A stretch of 64,000 nt of DNA from Kiritimatiellota bacterium B12222 (GTDB lineage: Bacteria > Verrucomicrobiota > Kiritimatiellia > SS1-B-03-39 > UBA6053), in assembly GCA_029719485.1 (NCBI GenBank), contig CP120722.1:372001-436000 (forward strand), given 5' to 3'. The first letter of the stretch is position 1. Each line of letters opens with the position of its first letter. Below, piece after piece: positions 1-12,683 of the stretch. The position numbers and the translations under genes were made by a program. The notes under the pieces were generated by a model. The model was not told where the DNA came from, searched no databases, and worked only from the letters and a program-made list of their open reading frames with translations.

Positions 1-12
1 TAGATCGATGCC

Positions 13-1716
13 ATGAAAAAATCTGAACTTCAACAGGGCCCCGAATACGCACTCTCTATCGAAGCAGGTGAAGGACGACATGCCAAAGACTTCGACTGGA
101 TGTCTATCAATGTCCCCTGTCGAAGCGCCTGCCCTGCCGGCACCGATATTCCCGGATACCTCGAAGCCATTTATCAAGGTCAACCGGAAACGGCCTACCG
201 CATCAATCTACGCGATAATATTTTTCCCGCCGTACTAGGCCGCACCTGTACCCGCCCCTGCGAACCAGCCTGCCGGCACGGTCGTGAAGGCCTTGGTGAT
301 CCTGTAGCCATTTGTTTTGCGAAACGATCTTCCGACGATTTCCGCGAACGCAAAGAACCCGTTCTGCTTGAAAAAATCTTTCCTCCTTCAGGTAAAAAAG
401 TCGCCATCATTGGTGGAGGAGCCTCTGGTCTGTCTCTCGCTCGCGAATGTTGTCTATGGGGACATGACGTCACCATCTACGAAAAACACAGCGAAGCGGG
501 TGGCCTCATGATTCAAGGCATTCCTGAATTTCGTTTGCCCCGGGATATGGTTCGCAGAGAAGTAAAACAGGTCCTCGCCCTCGGAGTCACTCTCCACTGC
601 AACCATGAAATGAATGCAGAAAAAATTACAGCATTACAATCTGACTTTGATGCGGTTGTACTCGCAGCCGGCACCCATGAACCCCAGTGGCCCAACTGTC
701 CCGGCACGGACTTGGCCGAGGTGCACCACGGACTCGAATTCTTAAAAGCCATCAATGCCGGTGAACGGCCTGAGCTGGGAAATAAAGTGGTGGTCATCGG
801 CGGTGGATTTACCGCTGTGGATTGCGCACGCATGGCCCGTCGCCTCGGTGCAGAAGATGTTTGCATGGCCTACCGTCGTTCCCAAAATGAAATGTATATT
901 GGCCATCATGAATTTCATCAATTTGCCACCGAAGGGGTTCGCAGCGAATTTCTGATCGCTCCCCAAGCATTCCTCGCGAATGAACAGGGTAAATTACGGG
1001 CCGTAAAATTTATCAAAACCGAACTCAAACCTGCGGAAAACGGTCGCAAAATTCCCGTTGAAATTCCAGGCAGCGCATTTGAAGTAGAGGCCGATACCGT
1101 CTTGCTGGGCACCGGACAAAAAACAGCCAATTGGTGGCAGGATATCGACGGATTATTTGTCGCCGGCGATGCACAAAATGGTCCAGGCTCTCTCATTGAC
1201 GCCATTGGACACGGAAAAGAAATTGCCCGCCAAGTAGACCTAGCCCTCATGGGTAAAAATCGCTTTGAAGAAGTGGTTGTGGTTGAAAATGCCCTCAGCA
1301 CCGGTCGCAGCACGGACATGGACAAATTGCCCCGCTTGGAAATGCCCGAGATCTCCGCCTCTGCCCGCGGGGTTACCGACGAAGTCGAAAGCGGCCTCTC
1401 TCCCGAAGATGCCAAAACCGAAGCCTCTCGCTGCTACCTCTGCCATTACAAATTTGAAATCGATAATGAACTCTGCATTTACTGCGATCGTTGTCTTCAG
1501 GTTACCCCCGTCGATGGTTGCATCGTTAAAGTCAGTGATTTGATTTACGACGATGCCGATCGCATTAATGGATATATCGCCAGTACAAGTACCAAAAACT
1601 ACAACCGACTTCACCTCGACCAAAATGCCTGCATCCGCTGTGGGGCTTGCGTAGAAGTCTGCCCCGTTGAATGCATCAGCCTACAAAAAGTCACCCAAGA
1701 AACCCGGCCCCTGTAA
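13..1716 (+). CDS. GltD-like FAD/NAD(P) oxidoreductase with C-terminal ferredoxin clusters
   Basis: The 567-residue protein resembles the small (beta) subunit of NADPH glutamate synthase. Its N-terminus has the cysteine set C36/C40 and C79/C83/C87 that binds a 4Fe-4S cluster in that family. Two Rossmann dinucleotide sites follow: IIGGGASGL near residue 131 for FAD, and VIGGGFTAVDCA further on for NAD(P)H. Beyond the usual GltD length there is a C-terminal extension with a cysteine group near residues 474-495 and a typical ferredoxin motif, CIRCGACVEVCPVEC, near 540-554. Family members of this architecture pass electrons between NAD(P)H and ferredoxin-linked enzymes such as 2-oxoacid oxidoreductases; the partner here is not visible. 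No glutamate synthase large subunit is in the window, so a role in glutamate synthesis is unproven. A possible upstream operon partner would lie outside the left edge. Confidence 0.85.
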   Translation: MKKSELQQGPEYALSIEAGEGRHAKDFDWMSINVPCRSACPAGTDIPGYLEAIYQGQPETAYRINLRDNIFPAVLGRTCTRPCEPACRHGREGLGDPVAICFAKRSSDDFRERKEPVLLEKIFPPSGKKVAIIGGGASGLSLARECCLWGHDVTIYEKHSEAGGLMIQGIPEFRLPRDMVRREVKQVLALGVTLHCNHEMNAEKITALQSDFDAVVLAAGTHEPQWPNCPGTDLAEVHHGLEFLKAINAGERPELGNKVVVIGGGFTAVDCARMARRLGAEDVCMAYRRSQNEMYIGHHEFHQFATEGVRSEFLIAPQAFLANEQGKLRAVKFIKTELKPAENGRKIPVEIPGSAFEVEADTVLLGTGQKTANWWQDIDGLFVAGDAQNGPGSLIDAIGHGKEIARQVDLALMGKNRFEEVVVVENALSTGRSTDMDKLPRLEMPEISASARGVTDEVESGLSPEDAKTEASRCYLCHYKFEIDNELCIYCDRCLQVTPVDGCIVKVSDLIYDDADRINGYIASTSTKNYNRLHLDQNACIRCGACVEVCPVECISLQKVTQETRPL

Positions 1717-1754
1717 CACAGGCCTTCCTGCCTGTGTTCGCCCTGTTTTAGGGC
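1715..1754. terminator. Tandem hairpins after the GltD-like gene
   Basis: Two consecutive inverted repeats start at the stop codon. The first has the 9-bp arm AACACAGGC (1715-1723) pairing with 1730-1738. The second has the 5-bp arm GCCCT (1740-1744) pairing with 1750-1754. No strong T-run follows, so they may act as a bidirectional terminator between the convergent genes or as an mRNA 3' stabiliser. A similar tandem pair sits at 5881-5920. Confidence 0.5.
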
Positions 1755-1872
1755 CCTGAACCTGCCAAAAGGCAGCTCAGCAAAGGGGGCACCACCACAA
1801 CCAAACACGCAACCAAGCGCAGATCACATCCCCGCGCACCAAGCCCTGCTCTGGCAACTCTCTTCTCTGCCC

Positions 1873-3465
1873 TTACAGCACCGAGAAATCGGCAAACACG
1901 GCGTAGATCAACACCACAGCCAAGACCAAAATCCCTCCTACCAGCGGCGCATGTTTCCAAGGGGTAAGATTCACGGCACCGGCATCTTGATGTACCCAGG
2001 GGGCAGGTAAGGGTTTGAGCTTCGCCATCACCAACAAAAAGACGACCAATATCCAAAAGACCATGGCAATGAAGTGATATTCGTTGATCTTGCCCGCCCA
2101 ACCTCGAAAAGGAGGTACAAAATATCCCAAAGCAATGGCGACAATCCCCCCCACCAACGCGATATTAGCAGCGGTCTTCTCCACATTCTTATTCAGCAGC
2201 CCCATCAGCACTACGGCAAAAATGGGAATGAAATAGATCCCATTCATTTTTTGCAAATAGCCAAAAATACTTTCGAAATTTGCTAACAATGGGGCCACAC
2301 ACATTGCGGTCACCGCCATAAACCACCCAAACCACTTCCCAGACCTCACCACTTCTTTGTCCGTCGCCTCAGGGTTAAACATGCTCTTATACACCCCCAA
2401 AGAAAACAGCGTGCAGGTACTATTCAACGCCGAATTAAAACTCGAGAGAATCGCCCCCATCATCACCGCGGCAAAAAACCCAGCCAACGACGTCGGCAAA
2501 ACATGATTCACCAATTTACCATAGGCCTCTACGGGTCGAATGCCATCATCAATAAACAATGCAAACGCGATCATGCCCGGCAAAACCAAATAGATCGGCC
2601 CCAACAGCTTTAAGGCGCCGGTCAACAACACCCCTTTTTGCCCTTCAGCCAATGAACTGGCACCAAAGGTTCGCTGAATGATTTGTTGATTGGTGGTCCA
2701 ATAAAAGAAATTCAACAGCATCACCCCTGTAAATAAGGTGAAAAAGGGTACCGACGACTCAGGACCCCCGATTGAATTCATCCGGCTCGCATGCTCGGTG
2801 GTTAAAATTTCCCAACCTTCCAAGGGGCTTCCGCCCAAGGCTTTTAAGCCAAACACCGTGATCATGAATCCCCCCACCAACAGCCCTGCACCATTAATCG
2901 TGTCCGACACCGCCACCGATCGAAGCCCCCCAAAAAGCGCGTAAATAGAGCCGATCAACCCCACACTCCACACAATCAAAATCAGGGTCAATCTCGCTGA
3001 TTCCAAACCCAGTAATTCTTGCACATTTAAAATCCCGATCATTCCGGTCGCGCCCGTGTACAAAATAATCGGCAACAAAATGAGAGCATAAGCGGAAAGA
3101 AAAACCAGGTTACAAATGTTATGCGTACTTTGCCCAAATCGTTGATACAAAAATTGAGGAACCGTCGTAATGCCACTCCGCAAAAAGCGCGGAAGGAAAA
3201 ACAAGGCCATGGCCACCAGCGCGATCACCGCCCCCACTTCCCACACCATCACACTCAAGCCATCACGAAAGGCATCCCCATTTAATCCGACCATTTGCTC
3301 CGTCGATAAGTTGGTCAACAACAGCGAACCCGCAATCAATGGAAAGGTGAGACTCCTGCCCCCTAAAAAATATCCATCACTACTTGCTCGTTCATCTTTA
3401 CGGGTAATGAAAAAAGTAAGCAGGGCAACCAATGCCGTAAAAAAGACAAACGAAAATAGAATCAT
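1873..3465 (-). CDS. Sodium:solute symporter (SSS family, YidK-like)
   Basis: This is an integral membrane carrier of about 530 residues with roughly 13 hydrophobic segments. The N-terminal part contains GYFLGGRSL and NLSTEQMVGLNG, close to the YidK/SGLT branch of the solute:sodium symporters, which take up sugars or other small organics with Na+. I place the start at 3465 because GGAG lies eight bases before that ATG and the first membrane helix begins at once. The reading frame stays open upstream to 3594, but that extension is polar, crosses the likely promoter and is not expected in the family. It is divergent from the phosphomannomutase gene and convergent with the flavoprotein gene. The substrate cannot be told from sequence. 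Confidence 0.85.
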   Translation of the reverse strand: MILFSFVFFTALVALLTFFITRKDERASSDGYFLGGRSLTFPLIAGSLLLTNLSTEQMVGLNGDAFRDGLSVMVWEVGAVIALVAMALFFLPRFLRSGITTVPQFLYQRFGQSTHNICNLVFLSAYALILLPIILYTGATGMIGILNVQELLGLESARLTLILIVWSVGLIGSIYALFGGLRSVAVSDTINGAGLLVGGFMITVFGLKALGGSPLEGWEILTTEHASRMNSIGGPESSVPFFTLFTGVMLLNFFYWTTNQQIIQRTFGASSLAEGQKGVLLTGALKLLGPIYLVLPGMIAFALFIDDGIRPVEAYGKLVNHVLPTSLAGFFAAVMMGAILSSFNSALNSTCTLFSLGVYKSMFNPEATDKEVVRSGKWFGWFMAVTAMCVAPLLANFESIFGYLQKMNGIYFIPIFAVVLMGLLNKNVEKTAANIALVGGIVAIALGYFVPPFRGWAGKINEYHFIAMVFWILVVFLLVMAKLKPLPAPWVHQDAGAVNLTPWKHAPLVGGILVLAVVLIYAVFADFSVL

Positions 3466-3730
3466 ATGTGTTACTCCGAAAGGGTTAACGTAGTGTCCCC
3501 TGAGTGAAGGATAAAGAAAAGAGTAAAATGAGTGAAATGATAGTAAATACGATAATCGACCGTAGAAAAAGCTCTGTTCGGAGGTAGTAAACAACAGGAA
3601 CTCATGGTCTTTTAGAAAAGTGTCCCCTGCCCACTCAAGCCCTCTGCCCAGCCGTAATTACCCTTGATTCCTGTTTCCGCGGCGCTAAAACCCTTCATAG
3701 ACTTTTTACTTCTACTAAAGGATTGAGACC

Positions 3731-5050
3731 ATGAGTATTTTTAAAGCGTATGACATTCGCGGTATTGTAGGTACCGAGCTCACCGAAGATCTTGCATTCA
3801 ACATTGGACGCGGATTTGCCACCCTGTTAAAACCTGAAACCGTCGTGGTCGCCCGCGATATGCGCCCCCACTCTCCAGGCATGTCCGCAGCCTTGGTACG
3901 GGGTCTCACCGCCCTAGGCGTAAACGTCATCGATATTGGATTGGCCAGCACGCCCATGTGTTACTTTGCCAATGGTAGCCTGGAAGCCGACGCCTCCATT
4001 ATGATCACCGCCAGCCATAACCCCGGCGAGTACAATGGTTTCAAACTCTGCCGCGCAAATGCCGTTCCCATCAGTGGTCAAACCGGTATTAAAGAACTAG
4101 AAAATATTATTCTCTCAGCATCATACGATCCTGAGGCGGCAACCCCCGGAACCGTCACCGAAAAAGACATCGTGTCTGAATATGTCGCCCACATTCGTCA
4201 ATTTGCCCACATCACCAAACCTCTTCACTTGTGTATCGATTATGCAAATGCCATGGGCATCGCCGAAGCCGCCATTTTTAAAGATCTATTCACCTACGAT
4301 GAAATGTTTGCGGACTACGATGGCAGCTTCCCCAATCACGAAGCCAACCCCCTCGATGAAGAAACCTTTGAAGCCTTGCAGACCAAAGTACGCGCAGGAA
4401 GCTACGACTTTGGCATCGCGTTCGATGGCGATGCTGACCGCGTAGGCTTTGTCGATGAAAACGGAGACATCGTCTCGATGGATATGATCACCGCCCTCAT
4501 TGCGGAATCATTGCTCCAAAAAGAAAAAGGTATCGTGTTCTATGATTTGCGTTCCAGCAAAGCAGTCAAAGAACTGATCGAAGACAATGGCGGCGAAGCA
4601 CGCATGTGCCGCGTCGGCCACGCGTTCATCAAAGCCCAAATGCGGGAAGCCAATGCCATTTTCGCCGGCGAATTGTCCGGCCACTATTACTTCCGCGAAA
4701 ACTATTTCACCGAAAGCTCCGGACTCGCCGTCATCTATATCGCCAACTTGGTCAGCCAAAGTGGCAAAAAACTGAGCGAACTCGTTGCCCCCATTCGCAA
4801 ATATTTTGCCAGTGGCGAAATCAATTCACGCGTAAAAGATCCCCAAGCCGTGTTCAGCAAGGTTCGCGAAACCTTTCCCGATGCACACAGCTTCGAATTG
4901 GATGGACTCAGCGTGGAGGTCGATGATTGGTGGTTCAATGTCCGTATGTCCAACACCGAACCATTGTGTCGACTCAACCTCGAAGCACCCACGGCAGAAA
5001 AAATGGCCGAAAAACGGGATCAACTTCTGGAACTGATCCGCAGTTGTTAA
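3731..5050 (+). CDS. Phosphomannomutase/phosphoglucomutase
   Basis: This alpha-D-phosphohexomutase of 439 residues interconverts hexose 1- and 6-phosphates, feeding GDP-mannose or glucose-1-phosphate into cell-surface glycans. All four active-site segments are present: the phosphoserine loop TASHNP at residues 93-98, the metal loop FDGDADR near 231-237, the sugar-binding loop GELSGHYYF near 312, and the phosphate-binding loop RMSNTEP near 404. Length and motif spacing match the ManB/AlgC type rather than GlmM, whose sugar loop differs. The start follows a purine-rich AAAGGATTGAG. It leads a run of plus-strand genes to 5880. Confidence 0.92.
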   Translation: MSIFKAYDIRGIVGTELTEDLAFNIGRGFATLLKPETVVVARDMRPHSPGMSAALVRGLTALGVNVIDIGLASTPMCYFANGSLEADASIMITASHNPGEYNGFKLCRANAVPISGQTGIKELENIILSASYDPEAATPGTVTEKDIVSEYVAHIRQFAHITKPLHLCIDYANAMGIAEAAIFKDLFTYDEMFADYDGSFPNHEANPLDEETFEALQTKVRAGSYDFGIAFDGDADRVGFVDENGDIVSMDMITALIAESLLQKEKGIVFYDLRSSKAVKELIEDNGGEARMCRVGHAFIKAQMREANAIFAGELSGHYYFRENYFTESSGLAVIYIANLVSQSGKKLSELVAPIRKYFASGEINSRVKDPQAVFSKVRETFPDAHSFELDGLSVEVDDWWFNVRMSNTEPLCRLNLEAPTAEKMAEKRDQLLELIRSC

Positions 5051-5118
5051 CTTCAGACTTGATTCAACATCGAATCAGGTTTTTAATGGGGGCTCTGAAT
5101 AGTCATCCCCCACCCCAT

Positions 5119-5595
5119 ATGAAATCCCTTTGCATCCTTCTCTTTTTGGCACTCGCGTCCCCGCTGTGGTCGCAAGAGCCCTTACAACCCACCGATGACC
5201 CTCAAACCTTACATCAGGTGGCCATGGAGAACCTGCAACTCCAAGCCGATCAATGGACCGCGATTGCAGTGGCCACCCGCAAACCTAAAGACAGAGAACT
5301 CTATCAGGAAGTGGCACAAAACTATGTGACCCTGATCGAAATCAGAGAGACGCAGTTTTTGGCAGATCAAAAAGGGGAAGCCTTTCATTACGAAACCTTG
5401 TATCAACATTCCCATCGGCATCGTGTCAAACTCGCGCAAGCAGAGGCCAGATACGCCCCAAAAGAGCCTCCCCAACTGCCTCCCGAAGTTACACCCCCTG
5501 CCAAGGCCGAAGCCGTTGCTGAACCGCCCCCTCCTCCTCAAAAAAGCTACCGGACCGCTTCCGGTTTTGAAGTAAAATTTATATTGGAAAAATAA
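5119..5595 (+). CDS. Small secreted proline-rich protein of unknown function
   Basis: The 158-residue protein begins with a clear signal peptide (KSLCILLFLALASPLWSQ, cleavage expected around residue 18-20). A mostly helical charged region follows, then a proline-rich stretch near residues 112-137, and it ends in a short conserved-looking tail. I chose the start at 5119 because it begins directly at the signal peptide; an in-frame ATG at 5086 would add eleven residues before it. Neither start has a good ribosome site. The stop codon abuts the start of the next gene, so the two are probably co-translated. I do not recognise a family. Confidence 0.7.
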   Translation: MKSLCILLFLALASPLWSQEPLQPTDDPQTLHQVAMENLQLQADQWTAIAVATRKPKDRELYQEVAQNYVTLIEIRETQFLADQKGEAFHYETLYQHSHRHRVKLAQAEARYAPKEPPQLPPEVTPPAKAEAVAEPPPPPQKSYRTASGFEVKFILEK

Positions 5596-5880
5596 ATGCC
5601 TGTTTACGTTTACGAACTCCTCGATACCGGTGATCAATTTGAGATTGTACAATCCATGAAAGATCCCGCCTTGACCAAACATCCTGAAACCGGAGACCCC
5701 ATTCGACGGGTAATCCTCTCCCCAAACTTGGGCACTAAACATACTTCCGGTCAGGAAAAGAAACGTCTTTCAAATGACCATGTCGCCAAAGCGGGCTTCA
5801 CCAAGTACGAGAAAGACAAGCTCACCGGTAAATACAATCGGGTCGCGGGCAATAAAGGTCCCGAACAACTAACTCCGTAA
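5596..5880 (+). CDS. FmdB-like small protein lacking the zinc-ribbon cysteines
   Basis: This 94-residue protein follows the FmdB/CxxC_CxxC_SSSS pattern: it opens MPVYVYEL, then QFEIVQSMKDPALTKHPETG and the conserved PIRRVI. Ordinary members have CxxCG near residue 8 and CPxCG near residue 32, which form a zinc ribbon. Here these positions read LLDTG and HPETG, so no cysteine is left and zinc cannot bind in the usual way. The C-terminus is lysine-rich and polar. It starts immediately after the stop codon of the upstream secreted-protein gene. FmdB was named as a regulator of formamidase genes, but most members have no tested function. Confidence 0.75.
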   Translation: MPVYVYELLDTGDQFEIVQSMKDPALTKHPETGDPIRRVILSPNLGTKHTSGQEKKRLSNDHVAKAGFTKYEKDKLTGKYNRVAGNKGPEQLTP

Positions 5881-5920
5881 TGCAGGCTTTTAGCCTGCAG
5901 GACCCGAGGCTTTTAGCCTC
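5881..5920. terminator. Tandem perfect hairpins between convergent genes
   Basis: Two perfect short inverted repeats lie side by side: TGCAGGCT (5881-5888) pairs with 5892-5899, and GAGGCT (5906-5911) pairs with 5915-5920, each with a TTT loop. The shared core GGCTTTTAGCC makes them look like copies of one small palindromic element. They sit between the FmdB-like gene and the end of the oppositely oriented DUF2723 gene, the right place for a bidirectional terminator. Confidence 0.55.
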
Positions 5921-5933
5921 ATCCCCTACAACA

Positions 5934-7349
5934 TCACCTCATCCAAACGGCACCTTGCCTTTGCCACCCCTCCGGCGGATCCTGATCATCACGGGCGGGC
6001 ACCCACACCATGCCGGGTGTCAACGCATCCTTCCCGAGCGCACCAGGCCTGAGAATCACTAACTCCTCTTCCAGTCCTAAATGTAGGCGCATCCATCCCG
6101 CGCTATACACAGCCATACTGTCCTCAATCACTACCCCTCCCGAACTCCCCACCGCAGAAAAGGCATCCTGCATCAGACGTTCCGCAGAATCCTCCTGCAC
6201 TTGCCAAGGGTAAAACAGATAGGCATAATCATCCCGATAAGGTTTATGTCGTTCAAACGAAACCAAAACCCCGCTCTTCCTAGCGAGTGAAGGCGTAACC
6301 GCATATATCATCGGTTGCAGTAGTAAAAAAAGCGTGGCAACTTTGCGCCAGTATCCTTTTTCTAAAGATGCAAACCCCAATCCGGCCATCAAAGCAATCA
6401 ACGCATAGACTGGAATCAGAAAGGTATACTGATCAATCACATTATAGCGCAAGAAAAAGCACAAGTGGAGCGCACAAATACACAGCAGTGGCATCGGAAC
6501 CTTCGGGCTTTTTCTCACAGAACGCAAAGCCAGCGGCACTGCAAGAGAGGGAAAACTTAACAACATAAACCCCAGTGAAATGAGTAAAAAGTTGGGACGA
6601 GGAAACAAGCCCGTCACTTGATCTTTGAACTGTTCACCAAACAATGCAGAATGCAATACCTCGCCAACCCCTCGTTGCTTTAATTCCAATCCAATAATTA
6701 AAAGATAAGGCAAAGTGCCGAGCAACCAAAAAAAGCCAATCAGAGGAAGGTGTATCCATCTCTTCGCGTCTTTTGCGCACCAGTGCAAAAAGCAAATCCC
6801 CCACACCGCCGTCGAAAGCAACGCCAAATTGTGATTCGACAACGCCACTCCGTTCACAAAAAAGAGCAACCACCAAGCGCCAACCCTATCCTGCTGACGA
6901 AGACGCAAATAACACCAGACCTCCATCAACAACAACGCGGCCGACCACGTATACACTTCGGGCAAACCCGCAAAACGCCAAAAACTATGGGCCAACATTA
7001 AACTGACCGCCCCGAATGCGGCCGCCGATTTCTGATGCGTCATTTCTTTGACGCATCCAAACAACAGCCCCACCGCCACCGCGGCCCCCAGGGCACTGGT
7101 CAACGAAACAGCCCAAGGATCAGGTCCCGGAAATAACCGCAACATCAATCGCCCCATCCAAAAATGAAAAGGATGCACCATCGCCAATCCATATTCATTC
7201 CACAACGTCCCCGAACAAATGCGATAGGTAAATTGTGCGGAATCCTGCCATTGAATCGTTCGAGCACCTGTCAGCGCATACAGAACAAAAGCCACCCCCC
7301 CGAGGCTATAGCCGGAGAGAAGGGACTGAAATTTCAAACGAATCTGCAT
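5934..7349 (-). CDS. DUF2723-family polytopic membrane protein
   Basis: This 471-residue protein has about ten membrane helices and resembles the DUF2723/protein O-mannosyltransferase-like family, common in PVC and Bacteroidetes bacteria. The N-terminal part carries the expected acidic loop after the first helix (TIQWQDSAQFTYRI) and the AMVHPFHFWMGRL segment typical of GT-C fold enzymes, in which a lipid-linked sugar is transferred outside the membrane. The last 90 residues form a soluble domain. By family it is a probable glycosyltransferase of the cell envelope, but neither donor nor acceptor is known. It is a single-gene unit between the hairpins at 5881 and the MFS gene. Confidence 0.75.
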   Translation of the reverse strand: MQIRLKFQSLLSGYSLGGVAFVLYALTGARTIQWQDSAQFTYRICSGTLWNEYGLAMVHPFHFWMGRLMLRLFPGPDPWAVSLTSALGAAVAVGLLFGCVKEMTHQKSAAAFGAVSLMLAHSFWRFAGLPEVYTWSAALLLMEVWCYLRLRQQDRVGAWWLLFFVNGVALSNHNLALLSTAVWGICFLHWCAKDAKRWIHLPLIGFFWLLGTLPYLLIIGLELKQRGVGEVLHSALFGEQFKDQVTGLFPRPNFLLISLGFMLLSFPSLAVPLALRSVRKSPKVPMPLLCICALHLCFFLRYNVIDQYTFLIPVYALIALMAGLGFASLEKGYWRKVATLFLLLQPMIYAVTPSLARKSGVLVSFERHKPYRDDYAYLFYPWQVQEDSAERLMQDAFSAVGSSGGVVIEDSMAVYSAGWMRLHLGLEEELVILRPGALGKDALTPGMVWVPARDDQDPPEGWQRQGAVWMR

Positions 7350-7427
7350 AAACCAGTGCTACCTCGAATCCTATCTGAAGAAACGCTTATTCTCTCTGAA
7401 ATCCGACGATTAAAACCTCATCCGCCC

Positions 7428-11030
<3,603 letters not shown>

Positions 11031-11071
11031 ATGCTTATAGGAAACCCCCTTTATTTAAAACCGAGACCGAA

Positions 11072-12133
11072 ATGAATAAAATTTCCAGACAAGTTTCCGA
11101 CCTTAATGTAGTTCGCACCGAACCATTGCTCTCCCCTGCCGAGCTTTGTAATGATGTCCCACGTACAGATGCACAGGTCGACTTCGTCGGCAGCAGCCGC
11201 GATGAAATCAACAACATCATCTTCGGCGAAGACAACCGTTTTCTCTTAATTATCGGCCCCTGCTCCATTCACGATCGTGAAGCCTGCATGGAATATGCCC
11301 GTAAACTCAAAACTCTTTCCGATGAAGTGAAAGATCGTATTTTGATCGTGATGCGTGTTTATTTCGAGAAGCCCCGCACAAGCTTGGGCTGGAAAGGACT
11401 GATCATGGATCCTCACCTCGATGGTACCAACGATATTCCTACCGGCCTCCATATGGCACGTGGCATTTTACGTGAAATTCTGGATATTGGCCTTCCCACC
11501 GCCACAGAATTTCTCGATCCGATTACTCCGCAATACATTGCGGATCTGGTTAGCTGGTCTGCCATTGGTGCCCGCACATCAGAATCACAGACTCATCGCC
11601 AAATGGCCTCCGGTCTTTCCATGCCTCTGGGATTCAAAAATGACACCCATGGCGACCTTACCCCCGCCATCAACGCCATTAAAGCTGCCAACGGCAAACA
11701 AACTTTTCTGGGCGTCGATCAAGCAGGTCGCGCCTCCGCCGTCACCACCAAAGGCAACCCCTCCTGCCATTTGATCTTACGTGGCGGGAATACCGGACCT
11801 AATTTCTCCGCAGAAGATGTGACCAAAGCCGTTACTCTCTTGGAAAAAAATAACCTCACTCCCAGCGTGATGATTGATGCCTCCCACGCCAACTGTGGTA
11901 AAAAGCAGGAAAAAATGCCGGAAGTCTTCATGGAAATTGTACGTCAACGCGCCGAAGGCAACTTGAAAGTCATCGGTGCGATGGTCGAAAGTAATTTGGT
12001 CGCCGGCGCACAAAGTTTCCCGCGTCCTTTGGATGAATTGACCTATGGTCAATCCATCACCGATCAATGCATCGATTGGGACACCACGGTTGAAACCGTT
12101 CGCGAAGCCTATCGTCAGATCGGCGACGTGTAA
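11072..12133 (+). CDS. 3-deoxy-7-phosphoheptulonate synthase (type I DAHP synthase)
   Basis: This 353-residue enzyme joins phosphoenolpyruvate and erythrose-4-phosphate, the first step of the shikimate pathway to aromatic amino acids. Family motifs are clear: IIGPCSIHD near the N-terminus, VYFEKPRTSLGWKG (PEP and metal binding), GARTSESQTHR, GFKNDTHGD, and MIDASHANCGKK with the metal-binding histidine. Length and N-terminal extension match the feedback-regulated AroF/AroG/AroH class; which amino acid inhibits it cannot be read with confidence. The start at 11072 gives the usual family length; an upstream in-frame ATG at 10931 would add 47 atypical residues. The GNAT gene follows after 11 bases. 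Confidence 0.93.
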   Translation: MNKISRQVSDLNVVRTEPLLSPAELCNDVPRTDAQVDFVGSSRDEINNIIFGEDNRFLLIIGPCSIHDREACMEYARKLKTLSDEVKDRILIVMRVYFEKPRTSLGWKGLIMDPHLDGTNDIPTGLHMARGILREILDIGLPTATEFLDPITPQYIADLVSWSAIGARTSESQTHRQMASGLSMPLGFKNDTHGDLTPAINAIKAANGKQTFLGVDQAGRASAVTTKGNPSCHLILRGGNTGPNFSAEDVTKAVTLLEKNNLTPSVMIDASHANCGKKQEKMPEVFMEIVRQRAEGNLKVIGAMVESNLVAGAQSFPRPLDELTYGQSITDQCIDWDTTVETVREAYRQIGDV

Positions 12134-12144
12134 GAGAAGCGCTC

Positions 12145-12609
12145 ATGCTCACCCGCGTCAGTCAACCAGCGGAAATTGAAACCATCGCTCGACTCGCGCG
12201 GGAGATTTGGACGAGCCATTACACCCCCATCATTGGTGCTGAACAAGTTGACTACATGCTGGAACGCTTTCAAAGTGTGCCCGCCATTCAACAACAACTC
12301 GCCCAGGGCATGATTTACGGATTAATGTCCTCCGATGCAGGCTATGTAGGCTACGAACCCAAAGCCGATCATGTCTTTCTGTCCAAAATTTACGTTCACC
12401 CCGATCATCGTAAACAAGGCTGGGCCCGCAAAGCCCTCGACTGGATCTGCCAAAACGAAAACCCGGAACGCATCCGCCTCACCGTCAACCGACACAACAC
12501 AGCATCCATCTCCGCCTACAAGAAATTAGGTTTCCGCAAAACCGGAACCCTCGTCAGCGACATTGGCAACGGATACGTCATGGATGACTTCGTGATGGAA
12601 TGGCCCTGA
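12145..12609 (+). CDS. GNAT-family N-acetyltransferase
   Basis: A 154-residue GCN5-related acetyltransferase. The acetyl-CoA binding motif is present as IYVHPDHRKQGWARKAL (Q/RxxGxxxxA pattern), followed by RLTVNRHNTASISAYKKLGF, a typical motif B/C region. Such enzymes acetylate an amine on a small molecule or a protein N-terminus; the acceptor is not identifiable. It lies 11 bases after the DAHP synthase gene and is probably co-transcribed with it. Confidence 0.85.
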   Translation: MLTRVSQPAEIETIARLAREIWTSHYTPIIGAEQVDYMLERFQSVPAIQQQLAQGMIYGLMSSDAGYVGYEPKADHVFLSKIYVHPDHRKQGWARKALDWICQNENPERIRLTVNRHNTASISAYKKLGFRKTGTLVSDIGNGYVMDDFVMEWP

Positions 12610-12683
12610 TGGATCACAACACAAAAAGCCAAAGGCGCGCAAAGATCCCAGCATCGTCCTCGGAGCAAATCGACCCACTATTC

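Noticed and set aside
3466-3594. N-terminal extension of the sodium:solute symporter
   Set aside because: The added 43 residues are not family-like and a good ribosome site precedes the ATG at 3465.
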